Assembly (NCBI GenBank): GCA_017458145.1
Contig: JAFTGA010000032.1
Coordinates: 1-43,687 of the forward strand
Reading direction: 5' to 3'
DNA length: 43,687 nt
DNA from: Bacteroidales bacterium
GTDB taxonomy: Bacteria; Bacteroidota; Bacteroidia; Bacteroidales; UBA932
Below, piece after piece: positions 23,876 to 32,047 of the stretch (its first letter is position 1; the number at the start of each line of letters is the position of its first letter). The position numbers and the translations under genes were made by a program. Under the pieces are notes generated by a model that searched no databases, had not been told where the DNA came from, and saw nothing but the letters and a program-made list of their open reading frames with translations.

Positions 23876-24283
23876 GTGCAGCTTGATGCTATCCATACCC
23901 GAATCCGCCATGCGCGGGAACAGGCCGGCTTCTCCCAGACGGAGATGGCGGAAGAACTCGGCGTGGGCCGGACTTCCTACGTCGCGTTCGAGAGCGGGCA
24001 TGTCCGTCTTTTCCACCAGCTTGTCGGCAGGATGGCCGACCGCCTGGGCCTCACTCCCGAAGAACTGCTCTTCGGGACCCGTCCCGACGAAGGCCTGCTG
24101 CGTGATCAGGCGGCACTGGACGAATGGAAACGGGCGACCGTGACAGAATACGAACAGCGGCTGGCCGCCCTGCAGGAAAAACTCGATGCCAAGAACCAGA
24201 TCATCGAGACGCAGCAAATGACCATCCGGTCCCTGAACGAATCCAACCAATATCTGATCTCCCAGCTCCGCAAGAACGAATAG
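23876..24283 (+). CDS. XRE-family HTH protein with C-terminal coiled coil
   Basis: 135 residues starting with GTG (no in-frame ATG precedes the domain). Residues ~5-62 are a Cro/C1-type helix-turn-helix: I-R-H-A-R-E-Q-A-G-F-S-Q-T-E-M-A-E-E-L-G-V-G-R-T-S-Y, ending L-G-L-T-P-E-E-L-L-F-G. Residues ~78-132 are Glu/Gln/Leu-rich with heptad spacing, a probable dimerising coiled coil. It is a cytoplasmic DNA-binding regulator; its targets are unknown. A GAACAATGTTC palindrome upstream may be its own operator. It precedes rnhB, but that gene has a separate promoter. Confidence 0.8.
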   Translation: MQLDAIHTRIRHAREQAGFSQTEMAEELGVGRTSYVAFESGHVRLFHQLVGRMADRLGLTPEELLFGTRPDEGLLRDQAALDEWKRATVTEYEQRLAALQEKLDAKNQIIETQQMTIRSLNESNQYLISQLRKNE

Positions 24284-24300
24284 ATTCACGCAAAATTGCG

Positions 24301-24308
24301 TATATTTG
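24301..24308 (+). promoter_or_regulatory. -7 box for rnhB and following genes
   Basis: TATATTTG ends 7 nt before the ATG at 24316, leaving a very short leader. The four genes to 29253 follow with no obvious further promoter. Confidence 0.6.
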
Positions 24309-24315
24309 CGGAGAT

Positions 24316-24927
24316 ATGCCCCACACGCCCCATCTTCTCCCGTGTCTCGAGCCCGGACGGCAGGAAGCCGGATGCGACGAGGCCGGCCGCGGTCCGCTCG
24401 CGGGCCCGGTCTATGCCGCCGCCGTCATCCTGCCCGCGGATTTTCATCATCCGCTGCTGGACGACTCCAAGAAGATGAGCGAGAAGGCGCGGGATCTTCT
24501 GCGTCCGATCATTGAGCAGGAGGCCGTGGCGTGGGCGGTGGAAGCCGTGCAGGCGGAAGAGATCGACCGCCTCAACATCCTCGGCGCCGCCATGGAAGGC
24601 ATGCGCCGCGCCGTGCGGCGGCTCGCCGTGAAACCGGACTTCCTGCTGATCGACGGAAACTATTTCCGTCCGTTCGACGGCTATGCCTACCGGACCGTCG
24701 TGCATGGAGACGCCACCTATGCGAGCATTGCGGCGGCGTCCGTGCTCGCCAAGACCTGGCGGGACGAGCGGATGCGCCAGCTTGCCGGGCAGTATCCCGA
24801 ATACGGCTGGGAGCACAACATGGGCTACCCCACTCCGGAGCACATCGCCGCAATCAGGGAGCACGGCTATTGCCCGGAGCACCGCAGATCCTTCCACCCG
24901 AAAGAATTGGAACCCACCCTGTTTTAA
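24316..24927 (+). CDS. rnhB: ribonuclease HII
   Basis: 203 residues. The RNase HII signature A-G-C-D-E-A-G-R-G-P-L-A-G-P-V (around 18-32) carries the first Asp-Glu pair; the third acid is in L-L-I-D-G-N and the fourth in H-G-D-A-T-Y-A-S-I-A-A-A-S-V-L-A-K. It cuts RNA in RNA-DNA hybrids and single ribonucleotides in DNA. The start is set by the ATG just after TATATTTG. The S46 peptidase gene follows after 16 nt. Confidence 0.93.
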   Translation: MPHTPHLLPCLEPGRQEAGCDEAGRGPLAGPVYAAAVILPADFHHPLLDDSKKMSEKARDLLRPIIEQEAVAWAVEAVQAEEIDRLNILGAAMEGMRRAVRRLAVKPDFLLIDGNYFRPFDGYAYRTVVHGDATYASIAAASVLAKTWRDERMRQLAGQYPEYGWEHNMGYPTPEHIAAIREHGYCPEHRRSFHPKELEPTLF

Positions 24928-24943
24928 ACCATTTTATTATAGT

Positions 24944-27079
24944 ATGAGAAAAATCCTGTTAACCGTTGCAAGCGCCCTGCTGCTCATGCCGGCCGCCCTC
25001 CGCGCCGACGAAGGCATGTGGTTGCTCCCGCTGCTCGAAAAGATGAACAGCGACGCCCTGCGCAATCTCGGATCCCGGCTCACCCCGGAACAGATCTACA
25101 GCGTCAACAACTCCTCCATCAAAGATGCCATCGTCCAGTTCGGCGGCGGCTGCACCGGCGAAATCATCTCCGGCGACGGCCTGCTCGTGACGAACCACCA
25201 CTGCGGCTACGGCAACATCCAGTCCCTGTCCACCACGGAGCACAACTACCTGGAGGACGGCTTCTTCGCGATGTCCCGCGCCGAAGAGATCCCCTGTCCG
25301 GGCCTGACCGTGCGCTTCCTGCAGAGCATGACGGACGTGACCGACCAGATCGCCGCCGGAGCCGACCGCCGCGAACTGATTGCCGCGGCAGAGAAAGCCA
25401 ACCCGAACTGCCAGGTCCGCATCAGCAGTTTCTACAATGACAACGTCTATTACCTGATCGTCTCCAAGGTCTACCGCGACGTGCGCTTCGTGGGCGCCCC
25501 GCCGGCATCCTCCGGCAAGTTCGGCGGCGACACCGACAACTGGATGTGGCCCCGGCACACCTGCGATTTCTCGATGTTCCGCGTCTATGCCGGCGCCGAC
25601 AACGAGCCCGCCGACTACTCCCCCGACAACCGGCCGATGCATCCGCGCCAGTTCCTCAACATCTCACTGAAAGGCGTGCAAGAGGGTGATTTCGCGATGA
25701 TTATGGGCTATCCGGGCAGCACGCAGCGCTACCAGACCGCCGCACAACTCGCCGACATGATCGAGACCAACGACGTCCGCATCGCCGCCCGCGGCGTGCG
25801 CCAGGATGTCCTCTGGAAGGCCATGCGTTCCGACGACAAGGTCGGCCTGCAGTACGCCAGCAAGTATTCCGGATCCTCCAACGGCTGGAAGAAGTGGATC
25901 GGCGAGAAGGAGGCCTTCGCCGCCCTGGACATCATCCCGCGCGAAGAGCAGAAAGAGCGCGACCTGACGGCCTGGATCAACGCCGATCCCGCCCGCAAGG
26001 CCGCTTATGGCGGGGCCATCGACCGGATTGCGGAGAATGTGGGCAAGACCGCCAACGCCAGGCACGCCGCCGCGCTGCTTACCGAGACGCTCGGCCGCAT
26101 CGAAGTCCTCAGTTTCGCCGCCACGATGAACCGTTCCCTGCAGATGGTGCAGAACGCGAAGCAGAATGAGCAGCAGGGCGGACGTCCGGGGATGAACATC
26201 CCGGCCGACAGCCCGGAACAGGCGATCGAAATGGTCAAGGGGATGCTCGCCCGCCAATACAAGGACTACAATGCCGACGTGGACCGTGACGTGGCCGTGG
26301 CAGTCATCAACCACTACAAGGCCAACGTCAACCCCGCCGACGCCGTCAAGATCAAGGGTAAGAGCATCCTGATGATGGATACGAAGAATCTGGTGGACGA
26401 TCTCTTCAGGAAGAGCATCTTCACCTCCGAAGAGAAGCTGAACGCCAGGCCGGTCACGCTCAAAACGCTCGCCGCCGATCCCGCCGTGCAGTTCGCCGAG
26501 GCCGTGACCGAGGCTTCCACGCCCCTGTCCGCCGCCGCGACCGAAGGCCGCCAGGATCTCGCCGCCGCGACGAAGGCCTATGGCGCCGCCCTGCTCAAGT
26601 GGAACGAGGGCAAGCCCCTCTACCCCGATGCCAACAGCACCTGCCGCCTCACCTACGGCACCGTCAAGAGCTACGAGCCCAAGGACGGCGTGCTCTACAA
26701 GCACTACACGACCCTCAAGGGCGTGATGGAAAAGGAAGACCCGGACAACTATGAGTTCCGCGTGCCCGCCAAACTGAAGGAAATCTATCAGAACAAGGAC
26801 TACGGCCAGTATGCCGACAAGAACGGCGAGGTCGTGGCCTGCTTCCTGACCAACCTGGACATCACGGGCGGCAACTCCGGCAGCCCGGTGCTGGACGCCG
26901 ACGGCAGCCTGATCGGCCTTGCCTTCGACGGCAACTGGGAGGCGATGAGCGGCGACGTGCTGTTCGATCCCGACCTGCAGCGCTGCATCTGCGTGGACAT
27001 CCGCTATGTCCTGCTGATGGTCGACAAGTTCGCCGGCGCCGGCTATCTGCTCAATGAAATGAACCTCATCCGGGAATAA
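24944..27079 (+). CDS. S46 family dipeptidyl-peptidase (DPP7-like)
   Basis: 711 residues. A Sec signal peptide ends near A-L-R-A (residue ~21). The S46 catalytic features are the His in T-N-H-H-C-G-Y-G (83-90), the Asp in G-G-D-T-D-N-W-M-W-P-R-H, and the Ser in T-G-G-N-S-G-S-P-V-L. After the Ser the sequence is F-D-G-N-W-E; Gly at this place is typical of DPP7 (hydrophobic P1), whereas DPP11 has Arg and prefers Asp/Glu. It is periplasmic or surface-exposed and releases dipeptides from peptides, consistent with amino-acid fermentation. Its stop overlaps the mrp start (TAATG). Confidence 0.9.
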   Translation: MRKILLTVASALLLMPAALRADEGMWLLPLLEKMNSDALRNLGSRLTPEQIYSVNNSSIKDAIVQFGGGCTGEIISGDGLLVTNHHCGYGNIQSLSTTEHNYLEDGFFAMSRAEEIPCPGLTVRFLQSMTDVTDQIAAGADRRELIAAAEKANPNCQVRISSFYNDNVYYLIVSKVYRDVRFVGAPPASSGKFGGDTDNWMWPRHTCDFSMFRVYAGADNEPADYSPDNRPMHPRQFLNISLKGVQEGDFAMIMGYPGSTQRYQTAAQLADMIETNDVRIAARGVRQDVLWKAMRSDDKVGLQYASKYSGSSNGWKKWIGEKEAFAALDIIPREEQKERDLTAWINADPARKAAYGGAIDRIAENVGKTANARHAAALLTETLGRIEVLSFAATMNRSLQMVQNAKQNEQQGGRPGMNIPADSPEQAIEMVKGMLARQYKDYNADVDRDVAVAVINHYKANVNPADAVKIKGKSILMMDTKNLVDDLFRKSIFTSEEKLNARPVTLKTLAADPAVQFAEAVTEASTPLSAAATEGRQDLAAATKAYGAALLKWNEGKPLYPDANSTCRLTYGTVKSYEPKDGVLYKHYTTLKGVMEKEDPDNYEFRVPAKLKEIYQNKDYGQYADKNGEVVACFLTNLDITGGNSGSPVLDADGSLIGLAFDGNWEAMSGDVLFDPDLQRCICVDIRYVLLMVDKFAGAGYLLNEMNLIRE

Positions 27080-28149
27080 TGACGAAAGAAGACATTCTGC
27101 AAGCCCTGCGGGAAGTACACCATCCCGCCCGCCAGGACCGCGACATCGTGGACCTCGGGATGGTGAAAGACATCGAGATCTCCGCTGAAAAGGTCTCTAT
27201 CACCCTCGCGTTTCCGAAACGGCGCGATCCGCTCACCGAATACCTTGTGGGCAGCGCCCGGGCGGCCCTGATCCGCCATCTTCCCTCGTCCGTACAGACG
27301 GAAGTCAAGGCCGTCGTGGTCGAAGATGACAAGCCGGCGAAGAAAAAAGGCCTGGGCCTCGGGCTGGAGCAGATCGCAGAGGTCCGCCACATCATCGGCA
27401 TCGCCTCCGGCAAGGGCGGCGTCGGCAAGTCCACCGTGGCGGTGAACCTGGCCTGCGCGCTCGCGCGGATGGGATACAGGGTCGGGCTCGCAGATGCGGA
27501 CGTGTATGGCCCTTCCGTCCCCGTGATGACGGGGACGGAAGGCGCCGTGCCTGCCGCGGAACCCGGCGAAGAGGAGGGCAGGGAGCTCATCCTTCCGCTG
27601 GAAAAATACGGGGTGAAGTGGATGTCGATCGGCTATTTCGCGGAGCGGGGCCAGGCCCTGATCTGGCGCGGGCCGATGGCCTGCAACGCCCTCAAACAAA
27701 TGATCCTGCAGGTCAAGTGGGGCCCGCTCGACTACCTGCTCATCGATATGCCGCCGGGCACCGGCGACATCCATATCAGCCTCGTGCAGGACATCCCGAT
27801 GGAGGGCGCCGTGATCGTCACGACGCCGCAGACGGTGGCGCTCGCCGACGTGGAGAAGGGCGTGAACATGTTCCGCAACGAGAATGTGAACCGGCCGATC
27901 TTCGGCCTGGTCGAGAATATGGCCTGGTTCACGCCGGAGGCGCACCCGGACGAGAAGTACTACATCTTCGGGCAGGACGGGGGCGCGCAGATGGCGCGCG
28001 AGCTGGGTGTCGACCTGCTGGGGCGCATCCCGCTTGTGCAGGGCATCCGCGAGAGCGGCGATCTCGGCGAGCCCGTGGCCCTGGGCAGCCGCCCGGACGG
28101 CGTCGCCTTCCTCGAACTCGCCGGGAAACTGGCGGAAAAACTCGGTTAG
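27079..28149 (+). CDS. mrp: Mrp/ApbC family iron-sulfur carrier P-loop ATPase
   Basis: 356 residues. An N-terminal MIP18 (DUF59) domain (about 1-80, D-I-V-D-L-G-M-V-K) precedes a ParA/MinD-like ATPase: deviant Walker A G-K-G-G-V-G-K-S-T, D-A-D-V-Y-G-P-S-V-P, and Walker B region L-L-I-D-M-P-P-G-T-G-D. The CxxC pair that binds the bridging Fe-S cluster in many Mrp proteins is absent (E-N-M-A-W-F-T-P-E). I recall this as usual for Bacteroidetes members, so activity in cluster transfer is likely but less direct. The stop TAG is followed immediately by the rsmA ATG. Confidence 0.88.
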   Translation: MTKEDILQALREVHHPARQDRDIVDLGMVKDIEISAEKVSITLAFPKRRDPLTEYLVGSARAALIRHLPSSVQTEVKAVVVEDDKPAKKKGLGLGLEQIAEVRHIIGIASGKGGVGKSTVAVNLACALARMGYRVGLADADVYGPSVPVMTGTEGAVPAAEPGEEEGRELILPLEKYGVKWMSIGYFAERGQALIWRGPMACNALKQMILQVKWGPLDYLLIDMPPGTGDIHISLVQDIPMEGAVIVTTPQTVALADVEKGVNMFRNENVNRPIFGLVENMAWFTPEAHPDEKYYIFGQDGGAQMARELGVDLLGRIPLVQGIRESGDLGEPVALGSRPDGVAFLELAGKLAEKLG

Positions 28150-29253
28150 ATGGAAGTCCGCGCAAAAAAGGCCCTCGGACAACATTTTCTGTGCGATTTG
28201 ACGATTGCACAAAAAATCGTTGACGCTTTGTCTCCTTCGTCGACAAAGCAGGAGACCCCCCTGCACCCCCTTGGGGGGACGGGGGGCGTTCCCCCCGAAA
28301 CCCCCTGCGTCACTCCACGCCGAGACACCCCGGATCCGCAGACGGAGGAAGGTACTGTCTCGCCGGACCGTGGCCGCCCGTGGTCTCGTGAACGGGAGGG
28401 GCCCGCGCCGTCAGGCGTGGGAGGGATGAGCGAAGCGAAGTCCGGAGAGGCAGCACCCTCGGCTGACAGCGACCGGAGCGAAGCGACGCAGGGGGCTCGG
28501 GGGGAACGCCCCCCGTATTCCGAAGGAGACGGACATCGCGTTCCACGCGATGTCCTGGAGATCGGACCGGGAATGGGGGTATTGACTCAGTATCTGCTTC
28601 AGCGACATGATATTGACCTGAAGCTGGTGGAACTGGACGGCGAATCGGTGGACTACCTGCTGACCCACTTCCCGGGCATGCAGGGCCGCCTCTACCAGGC
28701 CGACTACCTGCGCCTCGACATCCACCGCCTTTTCCCCGGCCCCTACCGCGTCATCGGCAACTTCCCCTACAACATCTCCTCCCAGATCTTCTTCAAGATC
28801 CTGGACGACAAGGACCGCATCCCGGAAGTGGTCTGCATGATCCAGAAGGAGGTCGCCGAACGCATCGCCGAACAGCCCGGCAGCAAGACCTACGGCATCC
28901 TCTCGGTGCTGCTCCAGGCGTGGTATGACATCGAATACCTGTTCACCGTGGACTCCGGCGCCTTTGCCCCGCCGCCCAAGGTCCAGTCCGCCGTGATCCG
29001 CCTGCGGCGCAACGGCCGCACCGACCTCGGCTGCGACGAGAAGCTTTTCAAGACCGTCGTGAAAACGGCTTTCAACCAGCGCCGGAAGACTCTGCGCAAC
29101 GCCCTCAAGCCTCTCCTGCCGGAGGGATTCGACGCCTCTGACCCGGTCTTCGACCTGCGCGCCGAGCGCCTCGGCGTCGAAGACTTCGTGGCGCTATTAA
29201 AAATCATCCCAGCGGATCACCTTGACCGGCCCGTCGGGAAGCTTTTCGTATAA
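28150..29253 (+). CDS. rsmA: 16S rRNA dimethyladenosine transferase with large in-frame insertion
   Basis: 367 residues, about 100 longer than usual. The N-terminus K-K-A-L-G-Q-H-F-L (7-14) and T-I-A-Q-K-I-V are followed by a Pro/Gly/Glu-rich segment (about 29-133), and only then by SAM motif I D-V-L-E-I-G-P-G-M-G (134-143). Motif IV N-F-P-Y-N-I-S-S and the C-terminal domain are intact. The insertion is encoded by a repeat element with 32-bp inverted ends (28280-28516) and flanking repeats, kept open without a stop. It sits before the first beta strand, where a surface loop might tolerate it. The enzyme dimethylates two adenines in 16S helix 45. The last ~14 codons extend past the family's usual end into the convergent lipoprotein gene. 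Confidence 0.88.
   Translation: MEVRAKKALGQHFLCDLTIAQKIVDALSPSSTKQETPLHPLGGTGGVPPETPCVTPRRDTPDPQTEEGTVSPDRGRPWSREREGPAPSGVGGMSEAKSGEAAPSADSDRSEATQGARGERPPYSEGDGHRVPRDVLEIGPGMGVLTQYLLQRHDIDLKLVELDGESVDYLLTHFPGMQGRLYQADYLRLDIHRLFPGPYRVIGNFPYNISSQIFFKILDDKDRIPEVVCMIQKEVAERIAEQPGSKTYGILSVLLQAWYDIEYLFTVDSGAFAPPPKVQSAVIRLRRNGRTDLGCDEKLFKTVVKTAFNQRRKTLRNALKPLLPEGFDASDPVFDLRAERLGVEDFVALLKIIPADHLDRPVGKLFV
28280..28516. repeat. MITE-like element with inverted ends inside rsmA
   Basis: The left end GGGGGGCGTTCCCCCCGA..CCCCCTGCGTC (28281-28311) and the right end GACGCAGGGGGCTCGGGGGGAACGCCCCCC (28485-28514) are near-perfect inverted repeats about 170 bp apart. The span 28280-28516 is 237 bp, exactly 79 codons. 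Its right part (GCGAAGCGAAGTCCGG ... GGAGCGAAGCGAC) recurs at 21251-21299 and 36305-36366. Confidence 0.75.
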
Positions 29254-29727
29254 TGCACCAAAATAGCGGGGGACCTGTCCCCCTGGCTGGGTCGTCAACA
29301 TCTTCATATCACCGATCCGCAGATACAGCGTAACTTCGCCCTTTTCCTTGACCACCCGTTGGCTTTTCAGATAAAGGACCTGGAACATGGGGCTGAGCCA
29401 CTTGCCTATGACCAGGGAATACTTTTCGAAATCGATCGCCGGAAGTTGATATCCGGTCTTCTCTTCTGCTTCCCGGAACGCTTGCGCGTCATTCACAATC
29501 ACCGCATAGTCCTCCAGCACCGGCGCAGAGCCCGTCAAGAAGGACTGGGCCAGAGCCTGGAACGACTCCCCGGTAAACGTTTCGTCCGGAAGCCCGCTGC
29601 CCGAGATTTCCACGGGAGTCAGCACCCCTTCCCCGGGAAGGTCTCCGAAGATCGTCTCAAATTGGTTCTGGCAACCGACCAAAAGGCCCGAGAGGCAAAT
29701 CGTTGCCAGGATAAGATGTGTTTTCAT
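29197..29727 (-). CDS. lipoprotein, possibly PrcB-like
   Basis: 176 residues with a type II signal peptide; the lipobox is L-L-V-G-C (Cys19). The mature domain shows V-I-V-N-D-A-Q-A-F-R-E, then L-P-A-I-D-F-E-K-Y-S-L-V-I-G, then beta strands. This order (variable helix, 'P-x-I-D-F', hydrophobic strand) recalls the PrcB C-terminal domain of the Treponema dentilisin protease complex, but the TGGY motif is missing, so the call is weak. It starts 15 nt after the stop of an S8 lipoprotein protease gene, which makes co-expression likely. Its 3' end overlaps rsmA tail to tail by 57 nt. Confidence 0.55.
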   Translation of the reverse strand: MKTHLILATICLSGLLVGCQNQFETIFGDLPGEGVLTPVEISGSGLPDETFTGESFQALAQSFLTGSAPVLEDYAVIVNDAQAFREAEEKTGYQLPAIDFEKYSLVIGKWLSPMFQVLYLKSQRVVKEKGEVTLYLRIGDMKMLTTQPGGQVPRYFGALYEKLPDGPVKVIRWDDF

Positions 29728-29742
29728 AATACAAGCAAAATT

Positions 29743-31911
29743 CTAATAAACATCAAAAATCCTTATATATACCCGACGGCGTGTGCCGTTAGGGACAACA
29801 ATATCCGGAAGAGATAGCTGGCATGTATCTCCGCTGCCAAAATAAAAACATGAATAAGATGTTGGTGTCGGCGAGTCAAAGACGGCACCAACTTCAAGAT
29901 TACCAGCGCAGTCTATACAACTTGCATATAAATCTAATGTAATATTCGTTATCGGGGTCCCTGGCGTCGCGGACAGGCTATATCCGCGGTAGACAGGATA
30001 CCCTGCTTGAAATCCATTTTCTATGCTGTTAAAAATATCACAAGAAATCAGATATTCTTCTTGGCCATTTATTGTACCCCGGACATCAAGAATAACGTCT
30101 TCCAAAGGATACGAAGAACTATTGATTATTGTGAAATCCAGCCCGGCCGTATTATCCAATGTGTTTTGAATGTTGGCAAAATATGCCCGGGAAAGTGCTT
30201 GATCTGCTTTGACCAAACCATACCCAACTTCGATGTTTTTGTATTCTTCCGGGTATCTTCCATCACTGGAATAACTGTATCCTGACAGTTTTGCACATCC
30301 CTGCTCAATGGAACGTCTAACCAAATCTTGAGGCAAGTCCGGATACTCTGACAGGATCAATGCTGCTATTCCAGCGACATGGGGTGCCGACGCCGATGTG
30401 CCGTCAAACCATCTTGTGTATCCTTTATCCGAATAATCATATGATTTATTAAGGATGCTTAGACGTTGTTCATTAATTCCTTGCGATCCTGACAAATCGG
30501 TTGTTGAAATAAAAACACCAGGAGCGACGACATCCAGTGTAGGGCCATAATTGCTACTCCAATTTTCATTGTCTGGAGTTGTAAGATTTTTGCGCTTCCC
30601 ATTAATCGATATCGCGCCGACCGCCATCACATTATCAAGATATCCTGGATATGAAACTGAGCCATTATCAGCATTTTCTGTATTGCCCGAGCTGCAAATA
30701 ACAACACAACCTTTTCCATCACGTCCAAGACTTGTGGCATTATTTATTGCTGTGGTCAACGACCCACTTGGTGTGGGTCCGCCCCAGGAACAATTAATCA
30801 CATCCGCTCCATGTGTCCTTGCCCAGTTAAACCCAAAAACGGCGGCATTGACATCAACAATTTCTCGGCCATAAGTAGAAGAGTAATATGCGACACGGAT
30901 TGGCATAATTTTGCAATTCGGAGCAACGCCACTTATTCCTATCCCATTATTTTTAATTGCTCCAGCAACGCCAGCAACAGCGGTTCCATGACTTGCGCCG
31001 CTTTCTTGCGCCGCTCCGCCTGGCGTCGTATTAGATATTGCATCAAATCCAGCAACCAGATTTCCAGACAAATCTGGGTGAGTCAACTCCACACCAGAAT
31101 CCAATATGGCAATAATTATATCATTATCTCCTTCCGTAATGCTCCATGCCGATTCAATGTTGATATCGGGCCCTGAATTAAAATATTGACCCGTGTTCTT
31201 AAGCCCCCACTGATCGGAATAATAGGTATCAGTCGAAGCTATTCCGCCAAACCAAACAAACGCTGGAGAAGTAAAAACAAAAAGGCCAGATTCATAAAAC
31301 ATAGCAGACAATCGAACTGCTCCTGCTTCGTTCTGCTTCTGTAACCGAACATCATATACCCCGTCATCAAAGTCGTCTCGTCGAACAACAGAACAGTCAA
31401 ACTTCGCCGCCATTTCTACCAATCTCGAAAGATCTGCTTTACTCTTTAACTGTACTGAAAATTCATCCGTAACTGCTGTTAAGCAGGTATTATCATCGCC
31501 ATAAATAGGAGAAACATACTTGATATCTGAACGGGTTAGGGTCTCTTTTATCAGATCATATTTGAGATTCGGGTCAAGTGATTGAAGAATAAGGAAATTG
31601 TAAGGATCGTCCTCTATGTCTATATTAGAGCCATTTGGATTCCAAATCTTGAGCAATGAAACACTGTTCAGTTCGGCTATATAATCTCTTCGCGCCTGAG
31701 CATCATTAAAACATACCAAGAATAAATCCCGCTGCTCCTTGAGGAAAACCTTTGTATCAAAATAGTAATAGTAAATATCAGCAGTATTTTGGCTCATATT
31801 AAGTAATTCCTCACCCTGCTCCCCCGCTTCCTTGCTATTCGAATAATCAGCCAAGTCAAACTGAGAACAGCTGACCATCAATAGAAGCAATAATAAAAAT
31901 TTCCGTCCCAT
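29743..31911 (-). CDS. subtilisin-like (S8) serine protease lipoprotein
   Basis: 722 residues from the ATG at 31911 (M-G-R-K-F-L-L-L-L-L-L-M-V-S-C, lipobox Cys15); an ATG 5 codons upstream is less suitable. An N-terminal prodomain-like region (about 40-210) precedes the S8 domain: Asp271 (A-I-L-D-S-G-V-E), His308 (S-H-G-T-A-V-A-G), Asn in C-S-S-G-N and Ser506 (D-G-T-S-A-S-A-P-H-V-A-G). A C-terminal beta domain of about 130 residues follows. It is probably anchored to the outer membrane and degrades extracellular protein. The gene is clearly AT-richer than its neighbours, which suggests later acquisition. Confidence 0.88.
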   Translation of the reverse strand: MGRKFLLLLLLMVSCSQFDLADYSNSKEAGEQGEELLNMSQNTADIYYYYFDTKVFLKEQRDLFLVCFNDAQARRDYIAELNSVSLLKIWNPNGSNIDIEDDPYNFLILQSLDPNLKYDLIKETLTRSDIKYVSPIYGDDNTCLTAVTDEFSVQLKSKADLSRLVEMAAKFDCSVVRRDDFDDGVYDVRLQKQNEAGAVRLSAMFYESGLFVFTSPAFVWFGGIASTDTYYSDQWGLKNTGQYFNSGPDINIESAWSITEGDNDIIIAILDSGVELTHPDLSGNLVAGFDAISNTTPGGAAQESGASHGTAVAGVAGAIKNNGIGISGVAPNCKIMPIRVAYYSSTYGREIVDVNAAVFGFNWARTHGADVINCSWGGPTPSGSLTTAINNATSLGRDGKGCVVICSSGNTENADNGSVSYPGYLDNVMAVGAISINGKRKNLTTPDNENWSSNYGPTLDVVAPGVFISTTDLSGSQGINEQRLSILNKSYDYSDKGYTRWFDGTSASAPHVAGIAALILSEYPDLPQDLVRRSIEQGCAKLSGYSYSSDGRYPEEYKNIEVGYGLVKADQALSRAYFANIQNTLDNTAGLDFTIINSSSYPLEDVILDVRGTINGQEEYLISCDIFNSIENGFQAGYPVYRGYSLSATPGTPITNITLDLYASCIDCAGNLEVGAVFDSPTPTSYSCFYFGSGDTCQLSLPDIVVPNGTRRRVYIRIFDVY

Positions 31912-31991
31912 ATGATATCGATTCACAAATACTTGTGTTCATGGCTAAAATAAATAAAAAGAATTTAGAATTCCAAAATATAAAAGAAAAA

Positions 31992-32023
31992 TTTGTATCC
32001 CTGAATTTTATTTTCTATCTTTA
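31992..32023 (+). promoter_or_regulatory. promoter of the carboxylesterase gene
   Basis: TTTG (31992-31995), 20 nt, TATCTTTA (32016-32023): the -33/-7 pattern with one mismatch, 24 nt before the ATG at 32048. The rest of 31912-31991 is AT-rich and would also hold the divergent protease promoter, which I cannot place precisely. Confidence 0.65.
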
Positions 32024-32047
32024 AACTCCAGCAAAACACGCTCACCC

